Below, piece by piece: positions 7,264 to 13,823 of a stretch of 13,823 bases of DNA. How positions within the stretch are numbered: the first letter of the stretch is position 1; every line of letters starts with the position of its first letter. A program made the position numbers and the translations under genes. The notes beneath the pieces are model-generated. The model was not told the origin of the DNA. It ran no database searches and saw only the letters and a list, made by a program, of their open reading frames with translations. Source of the DNA: CALBTQ01 sp036743315 (GTDB lineage: Bacteria; Lernaellota; Lernaellaia; Lernaellales; Lernaellaceae). The stretch is from positions 1 to 13,823 of the forward strand of contig DAINPV010000075.1 in the NCBI GenBank assembly GCA_036743315.1, in the 5' to 3' direction.

Positions 7264-7821
7264 TCAATCCTTTTCGAAAACGACTTGTTCGTAAGCTTCG
7301 CGGGCCGCCTGCGCGTTGGCCTCGGGCTTGATCGGCGCTTCTTCCATGATCGCTTCGCAGACCGATTCGATCTTGGCCAGACCGATCACCTTGGCCATGG
7401 CGCCGAGAATCGCCGTGTTGACGATCGGGCTGGACGCGCTGCCCAACCGGTTCTTCACCGCGATCGACGAAGCGTCGACGCACGCCACCTTGAATTTCTT
7501 CAACGTGGTGAACTCCGCCGGCTGCTTGGTTGTGTTGATCAGCACCCAACCGCCCGGACGCAGGCCGGCGGTCGGGTCGATCGCCTCCATAAGCGTCGGG
7601 TCCAGCACGATGATGTGATCCGGTTCGTAGATGTTGTTGCGCAATAAAATTTTGTTGTCGTCAATCCGGAGAAACGCCTCAACCGGAGCCCCCCGGCGTT
7701 CGACGCCGAACTTGGGAAAACTCTGGACATAGCGTCCCTCTTTGAAAACCGCGCAAGCCATGACCTTGCTTGCAATCACCGCGCCTTGGCCTCCTCGGCC
7801 ATGGAACCTGAATTCCAGCAT
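7264..7821 (-). CDS. 2-oxoacid:ferredoxin oxidoreductase, gamma subunit
   Basis: At 185 residues it matches the gamma subunit of POR/VOR enzymes, which contributes to CoA handling and assembly of the complex. GRGGQGA (8-14) is the near-invariant N-terminal motif, followed by a helix (VIASKVMACAVFKEG). SFPKFGVERRGAPVEAFLRI (34-53) is the other diagnostic block. The ATG at 7821 has a strong GGAGG six bases upstream. It is the first structural gene of the operon (gamma, flavoprotein-delta, alpha, beta), with only four bases before the next start. A terminator-like hairpin stands between it and the upstream regulator, so its expression may be attenuated. Confidence 0.92.
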   Translation of the reverse strand: MLEFRFHGRGGQGAVIASKVMACAVFKEGRYVQSFPKFGVERRGAPVEAFLRIDDNKILLRNNIYEPDHIIVLDPTLMEAIDPTAGLRPGGWVLINTTKQPAEFTTLKKFKVACVDASSIAVKNRLGSASSPIVNTAILGAMAKVIGLAKIESVCEAIMEEAPIKPEANAQAAREAYEQVVFEKD

Positions 7822-7857
7822 GGTTCCTCCAGTCTCGTCTCCGTGGTGGTTGAGCTT

Positions 7858-7883
7858 AAAAAATTTTGGGGCCCGGCGGCCCC
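7858..7883 (-). terminator. Hairpin with T-tract between the regulator and the oxidoreductase operon
   Basis: On the minus strand GGGGCC (7883-7878) pairs with GGCCCC (7873-7868) around a four-base loop, and is followed by AAAATTTTTT. The four A residues between stem and T-run make it a non-ideal terminator. It starts six bases after the regulator stop. Only about 36 bases separate the T-run from the gamma start. It may be a terminator, a partial (attenuating) one, or a 3' stabilising hairpin. Confidence 0.5.
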
Positions 7884-7889
7884 TTCTGC

Positions 7890-8486
7890 TTACTGATTAT
7901 AGGGATACAGTACAATCAGCGCCTTGGGCTTGTTCGGCCCACGGCCGTGTATCGTATGGGGCACATTGGCGAAGAAATAGATCGAATCGCCTTTGCGCAA
8001 GGTAAACGAGTCGCCGTTGATCGCCACTTCGATCTCCCCGTCCATGACAAAGATGAACTCTTCGCCGTCGTGGGTGAAGGGCGCCGAAGGCTCCTCGGTC
8101 GAGTCGAACTCGACGTAGAACGGCTCCATGTGCTTTTTAGCCAGGCGGTAGGCCAGGCTTTCGTAGTTGTAGGTAACCTGCCCGGTATCGGGCAAATCGT
8201 CATGATGCACCGTCAGGCGCTCGTCGACCCGCGTGACCTCGACGCGACCGATATGTTCATCCTCGGTGAAAAAATAATCGATGGAGACGCCCAGCAGCTT
8301 GGACAGGTTCAGCAGCGTCGCCACCGTCGGCGGCACCACGTCCTCCTCGATCTGCCCCAACAGCACCTTGGTCAAACCGGCGCGGGCGGCCAGATCGTCC
8401 AGCATCAATCCCTTGCCTTCGCGCAGGGCGCGAATCTTTTTGCCGATCCCTAATTGTTTGAGTTCGTTGGCGCCCGTGTGCGGCAT
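7890..8486 (-). CDS. XRE-family transcriptional regulator with C-terminal cupin sensor domain
   Basis: The 198-residue protein has a helix-turn-helix of the Cro/CI type at about 13-70 (IGKKIRALREGKGLMLDDLAARAGL then a recognition-helix stretch), a linker, and a cupin barrel at about 115-198. In the barrel, THDGEEFIFVMDGEIEVAI has H139 and E143, and KGDSIYFFANVPHTIHG has H177, a plausible metal or ligand site. Regulators of this build usually sense a small metabolite and control a neighbouring catabolic operon; here the neighbour is the 2-oxoacid oxidoreductase in the same orientation, 68 bases downstream. The ATG at 8486 is chosen because AGGGGGGAA precedes it. An upstream in-frame start at 8618 would add 44 residues encoded by AT-rich, non-coding-looking DNA. 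Confidence 0.88.
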   Translation of the reverse strand: MPHTGANELKQLGIGKKIRALREGKGLMLDDLAARAGLTKVLLGQIEEDVVPPTVATLLNLSKLLGVSIDYFFTEDEHIGRVEVTRVDERLTVHHDDLPDTGQVTYNYESLAYRLAKKHMEPFYVEFDSTEEPSAPFTHDGEEFIFVMDGEIEVAINGDSFTLRKGDSIYFFANVPHTIHGRGPNKPKALIVLYPYNQ

Positions 8487-8823
8487 GGAATTCCCCCCTG
8501 TTTTCGAACTTAATGGTTTTTTAGCATCCGCCGTCAAGATGTTCAAGGGCAGAAGGCTATTGAGATTCATTATCACATTATAAAAATGCTTTGTATTATC
8601 GGTAGTTAACAACATCAATTATCAATTTTCCCCTCGTGACCAAAAAAGTTTTTTACCATTTCGCAAAAAACGAAGCCCCCCGATAAGCGGAAAAATCTCG
8701 CCCGAAGAATATTTACTATCCTAAGCGGGCAATCTGTTGATACCTATTCTCAAATATTATTTTTGCATTATTATTTCGCACAAAATTTAACTTGTGCGCC
8801 ACGAGTTCATCCTCCGAAGAAAA
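8487..8823 (-). promoter_or_regulatory. AT-rich intergenic region with the likely regulator/operon promoter
   Basis: This 337-base gap is much richer in A+T than the flanking genes and I see no gene in it. On the minus strand there is a perfect TATAAT (8582-8577), about 90 bases before the regulator start, though without a good -35. An alternative is TTGATG (8618-8613) spaced 17 bases from TACAAA (8595-8590). Around these lie a tandem direct repeat (ATCAATT at 8614-8620 and 8621-8627), the palindrome GTTAAC (8605-8610) and A/T tracts (8642-8654, 8665-8670, 8691-8695) that could bend DNA or act as UP elements. The repeat and palindrome are reasonable operator candidates for the XRE regulator. 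The precise promoter is not resolved. Confidence 0.4.
8777..8798. terminator. Hairpin downstream of the radical SAM gene (weak terminator candidate)
   Basis: CGCACAA (8777-8783) and TTGTGCG (8792-8798) form a perfect 7-bp inverted repeat with an 8-base loop, 25 bases after the minus-strand stop of the radical SAM gene. No T-tract follows on either strand (on the minus strand it is followed by AAATAATAATG), so it may be a 3' end-protecting hairpin or a protein-binding dyad. Confidence 0.3.
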
Positions 8824-10278
8824 TCAGACCAGCGTGTGATAGATCGTGGTGCGTCGGCCGATATCGCCCACATGTCGATAGTATAGATAACCACTTAAAA
8901 GCGGCATGCCGAAAATTCGCGCGGCCTTGACCATATACCAGACGCGGATTATCCGACGCAGCGGCGCGGGCAACCGCTTACGTAACCGGCGAGCCAGCTG
9001 TCGGGCCGGGCCGAAACGCGCCACGAGCAAAAACAGGTCGCCTACTTTATGCAATCCCTCGTAGTCGGAAGAGGCGAATGCCGGTCCCGGTTCGTTGACG
9101 AAACGCTTTTCCAACTCCAACGTCGATTCGTCGGCGCGCAGATGCCCTGACTGCACCGCCTCTTCGTACATGCGGGTCTTGGGCACGGGAAAGGCAAAAA
9201 AAACGTGGGTCAGATCGGCGTGAAGACGATGATTCATTTCCGCGGTTTGCAGCGCTTGTTCCGGCGTTTCGTCGGGCAAAGCGATCATGTTGTAGGTCAC
9301 CAATTTCATGCCGCGCCGCCGGATGCGCTCGGCCGCTTCGATGAGTTGCCGGTCAGAGATCGACTTGTGCAACAGGCGCTTACGGGTTTGTTCGTCGCCG
9401 GTTTCCACCCCCATGCAGACGGCCCGGCAATTGGCCGCGGCCAGCCGATCCAACGCATCGTCGGTGATCAAATCGGCGCTGGAGTTGATGGTAAACGGCA
9501 AACGGCACTCGCGGCGGTACAGATCGGTGAACTGAGCCACCCAGTCGGGAAAGGCCAGGAACAGATCGTCGGAAAAATGCACGTGACGCAACACCGACTG
9601 CGCCCGCACGGCGTCGATTTCCGCGAGCATCGTATCCGGCCGGCGCATGCGCACGAAGGGCCGTCCCGGTCCTGTGTCGCTGTGGGAGCGCAGCACCGGA
9701 TTGAAACAATAGGCGCATTGGTGCAAACAGCCGCGACCCGATAAAAACCGCTTGGCCGGCATGCGGCGGATAAACTCGTACTTGAAATACAAACGTCGAT
9801 GCGACGGCGGCAGCGCGTCAATATCGGTCAGGCGATGGAAGAAACGTCCGCGCACCCAGTCGTCGCCATCGCGCACCCAGAGGTTGTCGTGCACCCGTAC
9901 CCGACCGTGTTCTTCGATGTCGGTCGTGATCGCGTCCAGCGGATATTCCGCCTCGCCCAACACCAGAACGTCGGCTGCCGCCTGGCGGCTCAGGTCTTCG
10001 GTTAAAAACGTGGCCGCGGTGCCGGCCAGCGCCAACACGGTTTCGGGAAACGCCTGCTTGATGCGCCGGGTCATCGGCAGCGTCCAGGCCGAATTTAAAA
10101 TATTCGCCGTTATGAGAATTATCGAAGGGTCGTAGCGGCGCACGGTTTCGAGCAGCTGCGATTCCTCTCGATCAAGAAACAATTGCGTGTCGTGCCCCCG
10201 CGCGCGCAGGTAGGCCGACAGGTCGCACAGCGCCAGCGACTCGTTGATGCCGTTGTCTTGAAGAAAGCAAATACGCAT
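8824..10278 (-). CDS. B12-binding-domain radical SAM protein
   Basis: The 484-residue protein starts with a cobalamin-binding Rossmann-like domain (about 1-130; YDPSIILITANILNSAW, LALAGTAATFL, VLVLGEAE). The radical SAM core follows. C184, C188 and C191 in GRGCLHQCAYC give the CxxxCxxC motif that ligates the [4Fe-4S] cluster. HFSDDLFL, GVETGDEQTRKRLLHKSISD and a Y-N-M-I-A-L-P-DETPEQAL block (about 307-321) are typical of the BchE-like B12/radical SAM class. The canonical DxHxxH cobalamin ligand motif is not visible, as is common in this class. The reaction is probably methylation or another radical rearrangement of an unknown substrate. The basic C-terminal tail (about 425-484) mixes Arg clusters with aromatic residues and could touch membrane. 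It lies six bases after the glycosyltransferase stop, with AGGTGAGG as ribosome site, so the two are surely one unit. Confidence 0.85.
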   Translation of the reverse strand: MRICFLQDNGINESLALCDLSAYLRARGHDTQLFLDREESQLLETVRRYDPSIILITANILNSAWTLPMTRRIKQAFPETVLALAGTAATFLTEDLSRQAAADVLVLGEAEYPLDAITTDIEEHGRVRVHDNLWVRDGDDWVRGRFFHRLTDIDALPPSHRRLYFKYEFIRRMPAKRFLSGRGCLHQCAYCFNPVLRSHSDTGPGRPFVRMRRPDTMLAEIDAVRAQSVLRHVHFSDDLFLAFPDWVAQFTDLYRRECRLPFTINSSADLITDDALDRLAAANCRAVCMGVETGDEQTRKRLLHKSISDRQLIEAAERIRRRGMKLVTYNMIALPDETPEQALQTAEMNHRLHADLTHVFFAFPVPKTRMYEEAVQSGHLRADESTLELEKRFVNEPGPAFASSDYEGLHKVGDLFLLVARFGPARQLARRLRKRLPAPLRRIIRVWYMVKAARIFGMPLLSGYLYYRHVGDIGRRTTIYHTLV

Positions 10279-10284
10279 TCGGCC

Positions 10285-11367
10285 TCACCTTAACAAATCG
10301 CGGTACACCGCCAACGTGCCCTCGATCATCGCGGTCACCGAGCGTTGGTCGCGCACCATGACGAAGGCGCGTTCAACCGTTTCCCGTTGTGCGGACGGCT
10401 CGTTCAACACGGCCAGCAGATGGCGGGCGATCGCCTCGTTGTCGCCCACAGGTGCGAGGCGGCCGGTGTCTCCGTCGCGCACCAGTTCGGGAATGCCGCC
10501 GGCGGCCGTGGCGACTACCGGTACGCGCGCGGCCATCGCGTCCAGGATCGAAGTGCACAGGCCTTCGCTGACGCTGGTCATGGCGAAGGCGGCGAAGGAC
10601 GAGAACCACGCAGCGATGTCGTCGCGGCGGCCGATCAACCGCACGCTGTCGGCGACGCCCAACGATTCCACTTGGCGCTGCAACGAAGCGCGCAACGGCC
10701 CCTCGCCGATGACGATCAACCGCGCCTGCGGATGATGCGCGACCACCTGCGGCCATGCGGCCAGTAAGTGCGTCTGCCCTTTGTGCTCGACCAGATCGGC
10801 GACGTTACCCACCCACGGCGCGTCGATGGGAAGATCAAACTCCGCCGCCAGCCGCGCCTTGGCGCCCGGATCGGGCACGTGCGCCGGCACGCCGCTGGAA
10901 ACGATGTGCAATTTTACTTCGGCCACGCCCGCCGCGCGCAGCAGATCGCGAATCACCTCGCTGATGGCGATCATCGCGTCGGGCGCGGTGTATTTCCACC
11001 GCTGCGGTTTGAGCGGCACGTCGACCCGGCGATGCCCGACGACCTTCACGGGCGCGCCGAGTTTTTTCGCCAGCAACGCGAGGGTCAGCGGATGACTGGC
11101 GTGCGCGGCGAGAATCTGCGCCCCGGCGGCGCGCGCAATGGCGGCGATGCGGTGCGCAGCGAGAAGATCCCACTTGCCCCACCAGACGATTTGATGCACC
11201 TCGACGCCCGTGCCGGTCAGACGCCGCGCCAGCGGCGTGTCGCGACCGGTGATGACCAGCGTGCGCAGGCCGCGCTCGGCCAAGCCGGCAGTCAGCCAAT
11301 ACACCTGCCGCTGCCCGCCGCGCCATTCGTGCGCCAGATCGAGGTGACACGTTACCGGACCGTTCAT
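10285..11367 (-). CDS. Glycosyltransferase family 4 (GT-B fold)
   Basis: The 360-residue protein has the two-domain GT-B plan. The N-terminal acceptor domain starts HLDLAHEWRGGQRQVYWL (8-25), with the conserved GG-Q loop. The C-terminal donor domain contains VGNVADLVEHKGQTHLL (186-202), IVIGEGPLRASL (218-229) and SVSEGLCTSILDAMA (265-279). In the last, the usual E-x7-E motif appears as E268-x7-D276. AAGGIPELVRDGDTG (288-302) is the following conserved block. Such enzymes transfer sugar from a nucleotide-sugar to lipid-linked or surface-glycan acceptors at the cytoplasmic face. The start at 11367 has GGAG and AAGG upstream. It leads the pair with the radical SAM gene and diverges from a second GT4 gene 61 bases away. 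Donor and acceptor are unknown. Confidence 0.88.
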   Translation of the reverse strand: MNGPVTCHLDLAHEWRGGQRQVYWLTAGLAERGLRTLVITGRDTPLARRLTGTGVEVHQIVWWGKWDLLAAHRIAAIARAAGAQILAAHASHPLTLALLAKKLGAPVKVVGHRRVDVPLKPQRWKYTAPDAMIAISEVIRDLLRAAGVAEVKLHIVSSGVPAHVPDPGAKARLAAEFDLPIDAPWVGNVADLVEHKGQTHLLAAWPQVVAHHPQARLIVIGEGPLRASLQRQVESLGVADSVRLIGRRDDIAAWFSSFAAFAMTSVSEGLCTSILDAMAARVPVVATAAGGIPELVRDGDTGRLAPVGDNEAIARHLLAVLNEPSAQRETVERAFVMVRDQRSVTAMIEGTLAVYRDLLR

Positions 11368-11428
11368 CCTTGCTCCGTTCGATTCAGTCGCCTAGGATAT
11401 CCTTTTCCGGCAGTGAAAGGAAAGACGT

Positions 11429-12604
11429 TTGCGCCTCGCGTTGATTCACACGCAACCGCTGTTCGCGCACGAAGCCGGCGTGGCCTTCACCAGCGGAGCC
11501 GCCGACGGTCTCGGGCGTGCGGGGGCCGACGTGACGCTGCTCGTGCCGCGCGGATCGGGCGACGTGTACGAGCGCCTGCGCCGCTTGGGTGTGCCTGCGC
11601 CGCCAACCTTTCGTTTGCAGTATCTGCCGCCCGGCGAGTACCGCCTTGGGCCGCTGCACGGCACCTGGTCGGCGCGCTTTAGGCGGCAGGCGATTAAAGC
11701 GGTGCGCGCGGGCAATTTCGACGCGGTGATCGTGCGCGACCTGCGCCTGGCCCACGCCCTCGCCTTCGCCAAAACCAAGGCGAAGATCGTTTACGAACTG
11801 CACAACGTCTTCACCCTCGGGCAGGACGATCCGCAGGCGCTGAAGCTGTTTCCCCCAAAAAAATTGAAAATGCACGAAAGCCGCGTGGCGTTGGAGGCCG
11901 AAACGCTCATGGCCGTCGACGGCGCGATCGCCCTGACCGCCGGGCTGCGCGATATGCTTACGCCGCTGTTCGGGCTCGACGGGCGCGTGGCCGCCGCCGG
12001 CAGCGCGCTGCATCCGCTCGACGCGCCGGCGAAAAGCGAGCGCCCCACCGACATCGCCTACATCGGCAGTTTGCATCCGCACAAGGGCGTGGGGGTGATC
12101 GTCGAGGCGCTGACCCTGCTGCCGCCCGAGGTGCGCCTGCGGTTGATCGGCCAGGGGCAACATCACGAGCCGCTGGCGCAGATGGCCGCGCAAATGGGCG
12201 TTGAAGAACGTCTCGTGCTCGACGGCTGGCGCGAACCGGCCGAGTTGCCCGCCGCGTTGGCGAACTGCTTCGCGGCCGCTGTGCCGCTGGAGGATTGTTT
12301 TTACAACCGCTACGTGACCAGCCCGATGAAGCTGTTCGATTACGCGCGCGCCGGCGTCGTTCCGGTCGTGCCGCGCCTGCCGGTGTTCGCCGAGTTGTTC
12401 CCCGACGAGCGCGGCGCGGTGCTGGTGCACGAGCCGTCGGCCGCGTCCTTCGCCGCCGCGTTGCGCCGCTTGGTTGAGGATCGCGAGCATCGCCTCGCCA
12501 AGGAAAAGGAACTGGCCGCCTTCGCCGCCACGCACACCTGGGCCGAGCGCGGCAAGAGCCTGCTGCCGTTTTTCGCCGCGCTGACCAAACGCACCGACCG
12601 TTAG
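11429..12604 (+). CDS. Glycosyltransferase family 4 with TTG start
   Basis: The 391-residue protein is a second GT-B enzyme. MRLALIHTQPLFAHEAG opens the N-terminal domain and IVYELHNVF (120-128) is its conserved His-containing strand. IAYIGSLHPHKGVGVIVEAL (209-228) starts the donor domain. RLRLIGQGQ (236-244), VLDGWREPAELP (263-274) and SPMKLFDYARAGVVPVVP (298-315) are typical GT4 blocks. The classic E-x7-E is not clearly present: the E in VPLEDCFYNRYVTSPMKLFDY is followed by a longer spacer. The start is TTG at 11429, supported by AAAGGAAAG just upstream and by homology beginning at once; no ATG or GTG fits better. It diverges from the other glycosyltransferase. It probably acts in the same surface-glycan pathway. 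Confidence 0.85.
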   Translation: MRLALIHTQPLFAHEAGVAFTSGAADGLGRAGADVTLLVPRGSGDVYERLRRLGVPAPPTFRLQYLPPGEYRLGPLHGTWSARFRRQAIKAVRAGNFDAVIVRDLRLAHALAFAKTKAKIVYELHNVFTLGQDDPQALKLFPPKKLKMHESRVALEAETLMAVDGAIALTAGLRDMLTPLFGLDGRVAAAGSALHPLDAPAKSERPTDIAYIGSLHPHKGVGVIVEALTLLPPEVRLRLIGQGQHHEPLAQMAAQMGVEERLVLDGWREPAELPAALANCFAAAVPLEDCFYNRYVTSPMKLFDYARAGVVPVVPRLPVFAELFPDERGAVLVHEPSAASFAAALRRLVEDREHRLAKEKELAAFAATHTWAERGKSLLPFFAALTKRTDR

Positions 12605-12703
12605 TCGCCCAATTTCCTACGCACCGCATCCACCTTGTATTTCATGAACGTCGGCTGACCGTTCCTTCTGTCCGATCGGCGTCCGGAGAATCTTTTGCCG
12701 AAC

Positions 12704-13315
12704 TCAGGGCATGGTGAAGCACGGCGAAAACACGTCCGAGCGGTTACCGGCGCTGTCCTCGACGTAGAAATCAGTGCAATGCTCTCCCGACGACGGCGCA
12801 TCCGGTGAATAGGTGAACAGAGATACTCTGACCGGTTGCGAACAATCGCCGGCGTTCGATAGATCGGTTTCCGGCGGATTTTGAAAATCTTCCAGAGGAA
12901 AATAATCCGGACCGAAGGGACCGGGAGTTTCCATAATCAACACTCCGTCCGGCAACAAATCGTTGTCTTCATCACACACATAAAAAACCATGTATGTGTA
13001 CCAAACCAGGCCAAAGCCTGCGACTTCGCCATATACGGGCGGCTCCGGCTCCCAGTACGACTCGGTGACAACCGGCGCATGATCGATATCCGTGTCGTCG
13101 TCGATGCTGTCGTCGTCTCCCGTATCATCGTCGGATGTGTCGTCGTCGGAAGTGTCGTCGTCAACGCTCGTGTCGTCATCGTCTATATCGTCGTCTCCCG
13201 TATCATCGTCATCGACATTATCATCGTCGTTATCATCGTCATCGTCGCAAGCGAAAAACGGGACCGCCAGACAACACAGCAGGACAAACAGAATCACCAA
13301 CCATTTCGCTTTCAT
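12704..13315 (-). CDS. Lipoprotein with Asp-rich tether and small cysteine-containing C-terminal domain
   Basis: Residues 1-22 are a type II signal peptide (KAKW, a long hydrophobic core, lipobox ending FFAC) with C23 lipidated. Residues 24-78 are about 70% Asp, in the pattern DDD plus TS, TG, SI or TSV, repeating every five or six residues. The mature domain, about residues 79-203, has four cysteines (C114, C158, C180, C199), enough for two disulfides. Blocks such as FYVCDEDNDLLPDGV and HCTDFYVEDSAGNRSD look like Ig-like or cadherin-like beta-sandwich strands. No enzymatic motif was seen. The start has a strong GGAGGT five bases upstream. It is probably surface- or periplasm-exposed; with Asp at +2 after the cysteine it could be retained in the inner membrane if an enterobacterial-type Lol rule applies, which is unknown here. 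It is convergent with the glycosyltransferase. Confidence 0.8.
   Translation of the reverse strand: MKAKWLVILFVLLCCLAVPFFACDDDDDNDDDNVDDDDTGDDDIDDDDTSVDDDTSDDDTSDDDTGDDDSIDDDTDIDHAPVVTESYWEPEPPVYGEVAGFGLVWYTYMVFYVCDEDNDLLPDGVLIMETPGPFGPDYFPLEDFQNPPETDLSNAGDCSQPVRVSLFTYSPDAPSSGEHCTDFYVEDSAGNRSDVFSPCFTMP
13082..13246 (-). repeat. GAY-rich tandem-like tract encoding the Asp tether of the second lipoprotein
   Basis: About 165 bases encode residues 24-78. The middle part is close to a 15-base repeat (GAC/GAT three times followed by two codons such as ACT-TCC or ACG-GGA; protein unit DDDTS or DDDTG), repeated about five times with silent variation. The composition matches the tract at 2038-2142 on the other strand, but unit length and spacer residues differ. 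Confidence 0.75.
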
Positions 13316-13347
13316 CAGCCGACCTCCACAATCCGATTCGGGAAATA

Positions 13348-13376
13348 ATCGTATCGCTCTTGGGCGGCAACTGCAA
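13348..13376 (-). promoter_or_regulatory. Candidate promoter of the second lipoprotein gene
   Basis: On the minus strand TTGCAG (13376-13371) and TACGAT (13353-13348) are spaced by exactly 17 bases and lie about 35 bases before the start codon, with the ribosome site between. Only three of six (-35) and four of six (-10) positions match consensus, so this is weak. Without it the gene could still be transcribed from the VOC gene upstream. Confidence 0.25.
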
Positions 13377-13411
13377 GGAGAAAAGGATTATTCAAAGAAA
13401 GGGAGTTCGGC

Positions 13412-13783
13412 TTACTCGTCCCGGTATTCGCGCAACTGGAGGTTGTTGCCGTCGGGATCGATGAAGGTGGCGAAGGAGTGGCCGTTCATGCTGATGATGC
13501 CGGTGAGGAACGGCACGCCGGCCTTCTCCAACTTCTTCATGCACTCTTCGAGGTCGGGAACGTCGAAGACCAACGAGGCGCCGCCGGACGGCTGAATTTC
13601 ATCGGGATCGGTTTCCACGAAGGCGATGCGGGTCCGGCAGTTGGGATGAACGAACTCAGCCCAGCCCGATTGCATGTCCATGTGCATCATTTCCAGGCCG
13701 AGCGTCTCGGCGTAGAAATCGCAGGTTTTGGTCAGGTCGCTCACGCCCAACCAAACGAGAATCCCCCGGCCATGATTGATCAT
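13412..13783 (-). CDS. VOC (glyoxalase/bleomycin-resistance) family protein
   Basis: The 123-residue single-domain protein has the paired beta-alpha-beta-beta-beta units of the vicinal oxygen chelate fold. VSDLTKTCDFYAETLGLEM (14-32) is the first helix block, VFDVPDLEECMKKLEKAGV (72-90) the second, and ATFIDPDGNNLQLREY (105-120) the C-terminal signature. Members are metal-dependent isomerases, dioxygenases, thiol transferases or simple binding proteins. The usual metal ligands are not all evident: the first strand (ILVWLGV) has no His and the final Glu position reads Gln (Q116). It may therefore bind a ligand rather than act like glyoxalase I. The ATG at 13783 has AGAGGACG upstream. It lies upstream of the second lipoprotein gene in the same direction; no functional link is evident. 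Confidence 0.85.
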   Translation of the reverse strand: MINHGRGILVWLGVSDLTKTCDFYAETLGLEMMHMDMQSGWAEFVHPNCRTRIAFVETDPDEIQPSGGASLVFDVPDLEECMKKLEKAGVPFLTGIISMNGHSFATFIDPDGNNLQLREYRDE

Positions 13784-13823
13784 GCTACGTCCTCTAATAG
13801 CCGACCCGATCGGTAGCTCGATC

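Noticed and set aside
8487..8618. A longer regulator starting at 8618
   Set aside because: The added 44 residues come from AT-rich DNA with promoter-like elements, and a strong ribosome site stands before the ATG at 8486.
8614..8627. Two adjacent ATCAATT repeats as the start of a CRISPR array
   Set aside because: The units are 7 bases long, directly abutting, and occur only twice. There are no spacers and no cas genes in the window.
11384..12535. A 383-codon minus-strand open frame opposite the second glycosyltransferase
   Set aside because: It is composed largely of Arg, Gln, His and Gly with no motif, while the plus strand carries a full GT4 protein. It is a composition shadow.
13082..13246. 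Asp-rich tract as an RTX or EF-hand calcium-binding repeat domain
   Set aside because: Neither the GGxGxDxUx nonapeptide nor the DxDxDG loop spacing is present. Only a general acidic composition can be claimed.
2038..13246. The two Asp-rich tracts as long inverted repeats of a mobile element
   Set aside because: They lie on opposite strands but differ in unit length, spacer codons and flanking sequence. Similarity is at the amino-acid composition level, and no transposase or terminal repeats were seen.

Overview
The window comes from a GC-rich, probably diderm and probably anaerobic or facultatively anaerobic bacterium. Three things point there: two lipoproteins with type II signal peptides, two glycosyltransferases of the kind used for surface glycans, and a complete four-part, oxygen-sensitive type 2-oxoacid:ferredoxin oxidoreductase operon. 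No taxonomic marker is complete. The habit of following the lipobox cysteine with a long Asp-rich tether recalls uncultured deltaproteobacteria-like lineages, but that is an impression, not a placement.

Layout. Bases 1-390 hold the 3' end of purB (adenylosuccinate lyase), then a hairpin. Bases 523-1833 encode a 12-helix proton-coupled peptide transporter (POT/PTR family) with its own terminator. Bases 1972-3393 encode a lipoprotein with an Asp-rich tether and a neutral-ceramidase-like catalytic domain. A GC-rich hairpin at 3409-3444 separates it from a convergent minus-strand block.

The minus-strand block (8486 down to 3457) is the metabolic core. It starts with an XRE-cupin regulator, then a hairpin with a T-tract, then four tightly packed genes: gamma, a flavoprotein fused to a delta-type ferredoxin domain, alpha (ATGA overlap with the next gene) and beta. 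Together they should oxidise a 2-oxoacid with CoA to an acyl-CoA and CO2. The GltD-like flavoprotein would pass electrons between the Fe-S clusters and NAD(P)(H). The substrate (pyruvate, branched-chain or aryl oxoacid) cannot be read from the sequence. An AT-rich 337-base gap (8487-8823) upstream holds the likely promoter and operator of the regulator.

Bases 8824-11367 (minus) are a two-gene unit of a GT4 glycosyltransferase and a B12-binding-domain radical SAM enzyme. A second GT4 enzyme (11429-12604, TTG start) diverges from it. Together they suggest a small surface-glycan or lipid-glycan locus of unknown product. Bases 12704-13315 (minus) encode a second, unrelated lipoprotein with a very similar Asp-rich tether, and 13412-13783 (minus) encode a VOC-family protein.

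No rRNA, tRNA, CRISPR array, insertion sequence or phage gene was recognised. Nothing here is a clear undescribed defence or mobile system. The points most worth a second look are the flavoprotein-delta fusion of the oxidoreductase and the shared Asp-rich lipoprotein tethers, one of which carries an unusual ceramidase-like domain.
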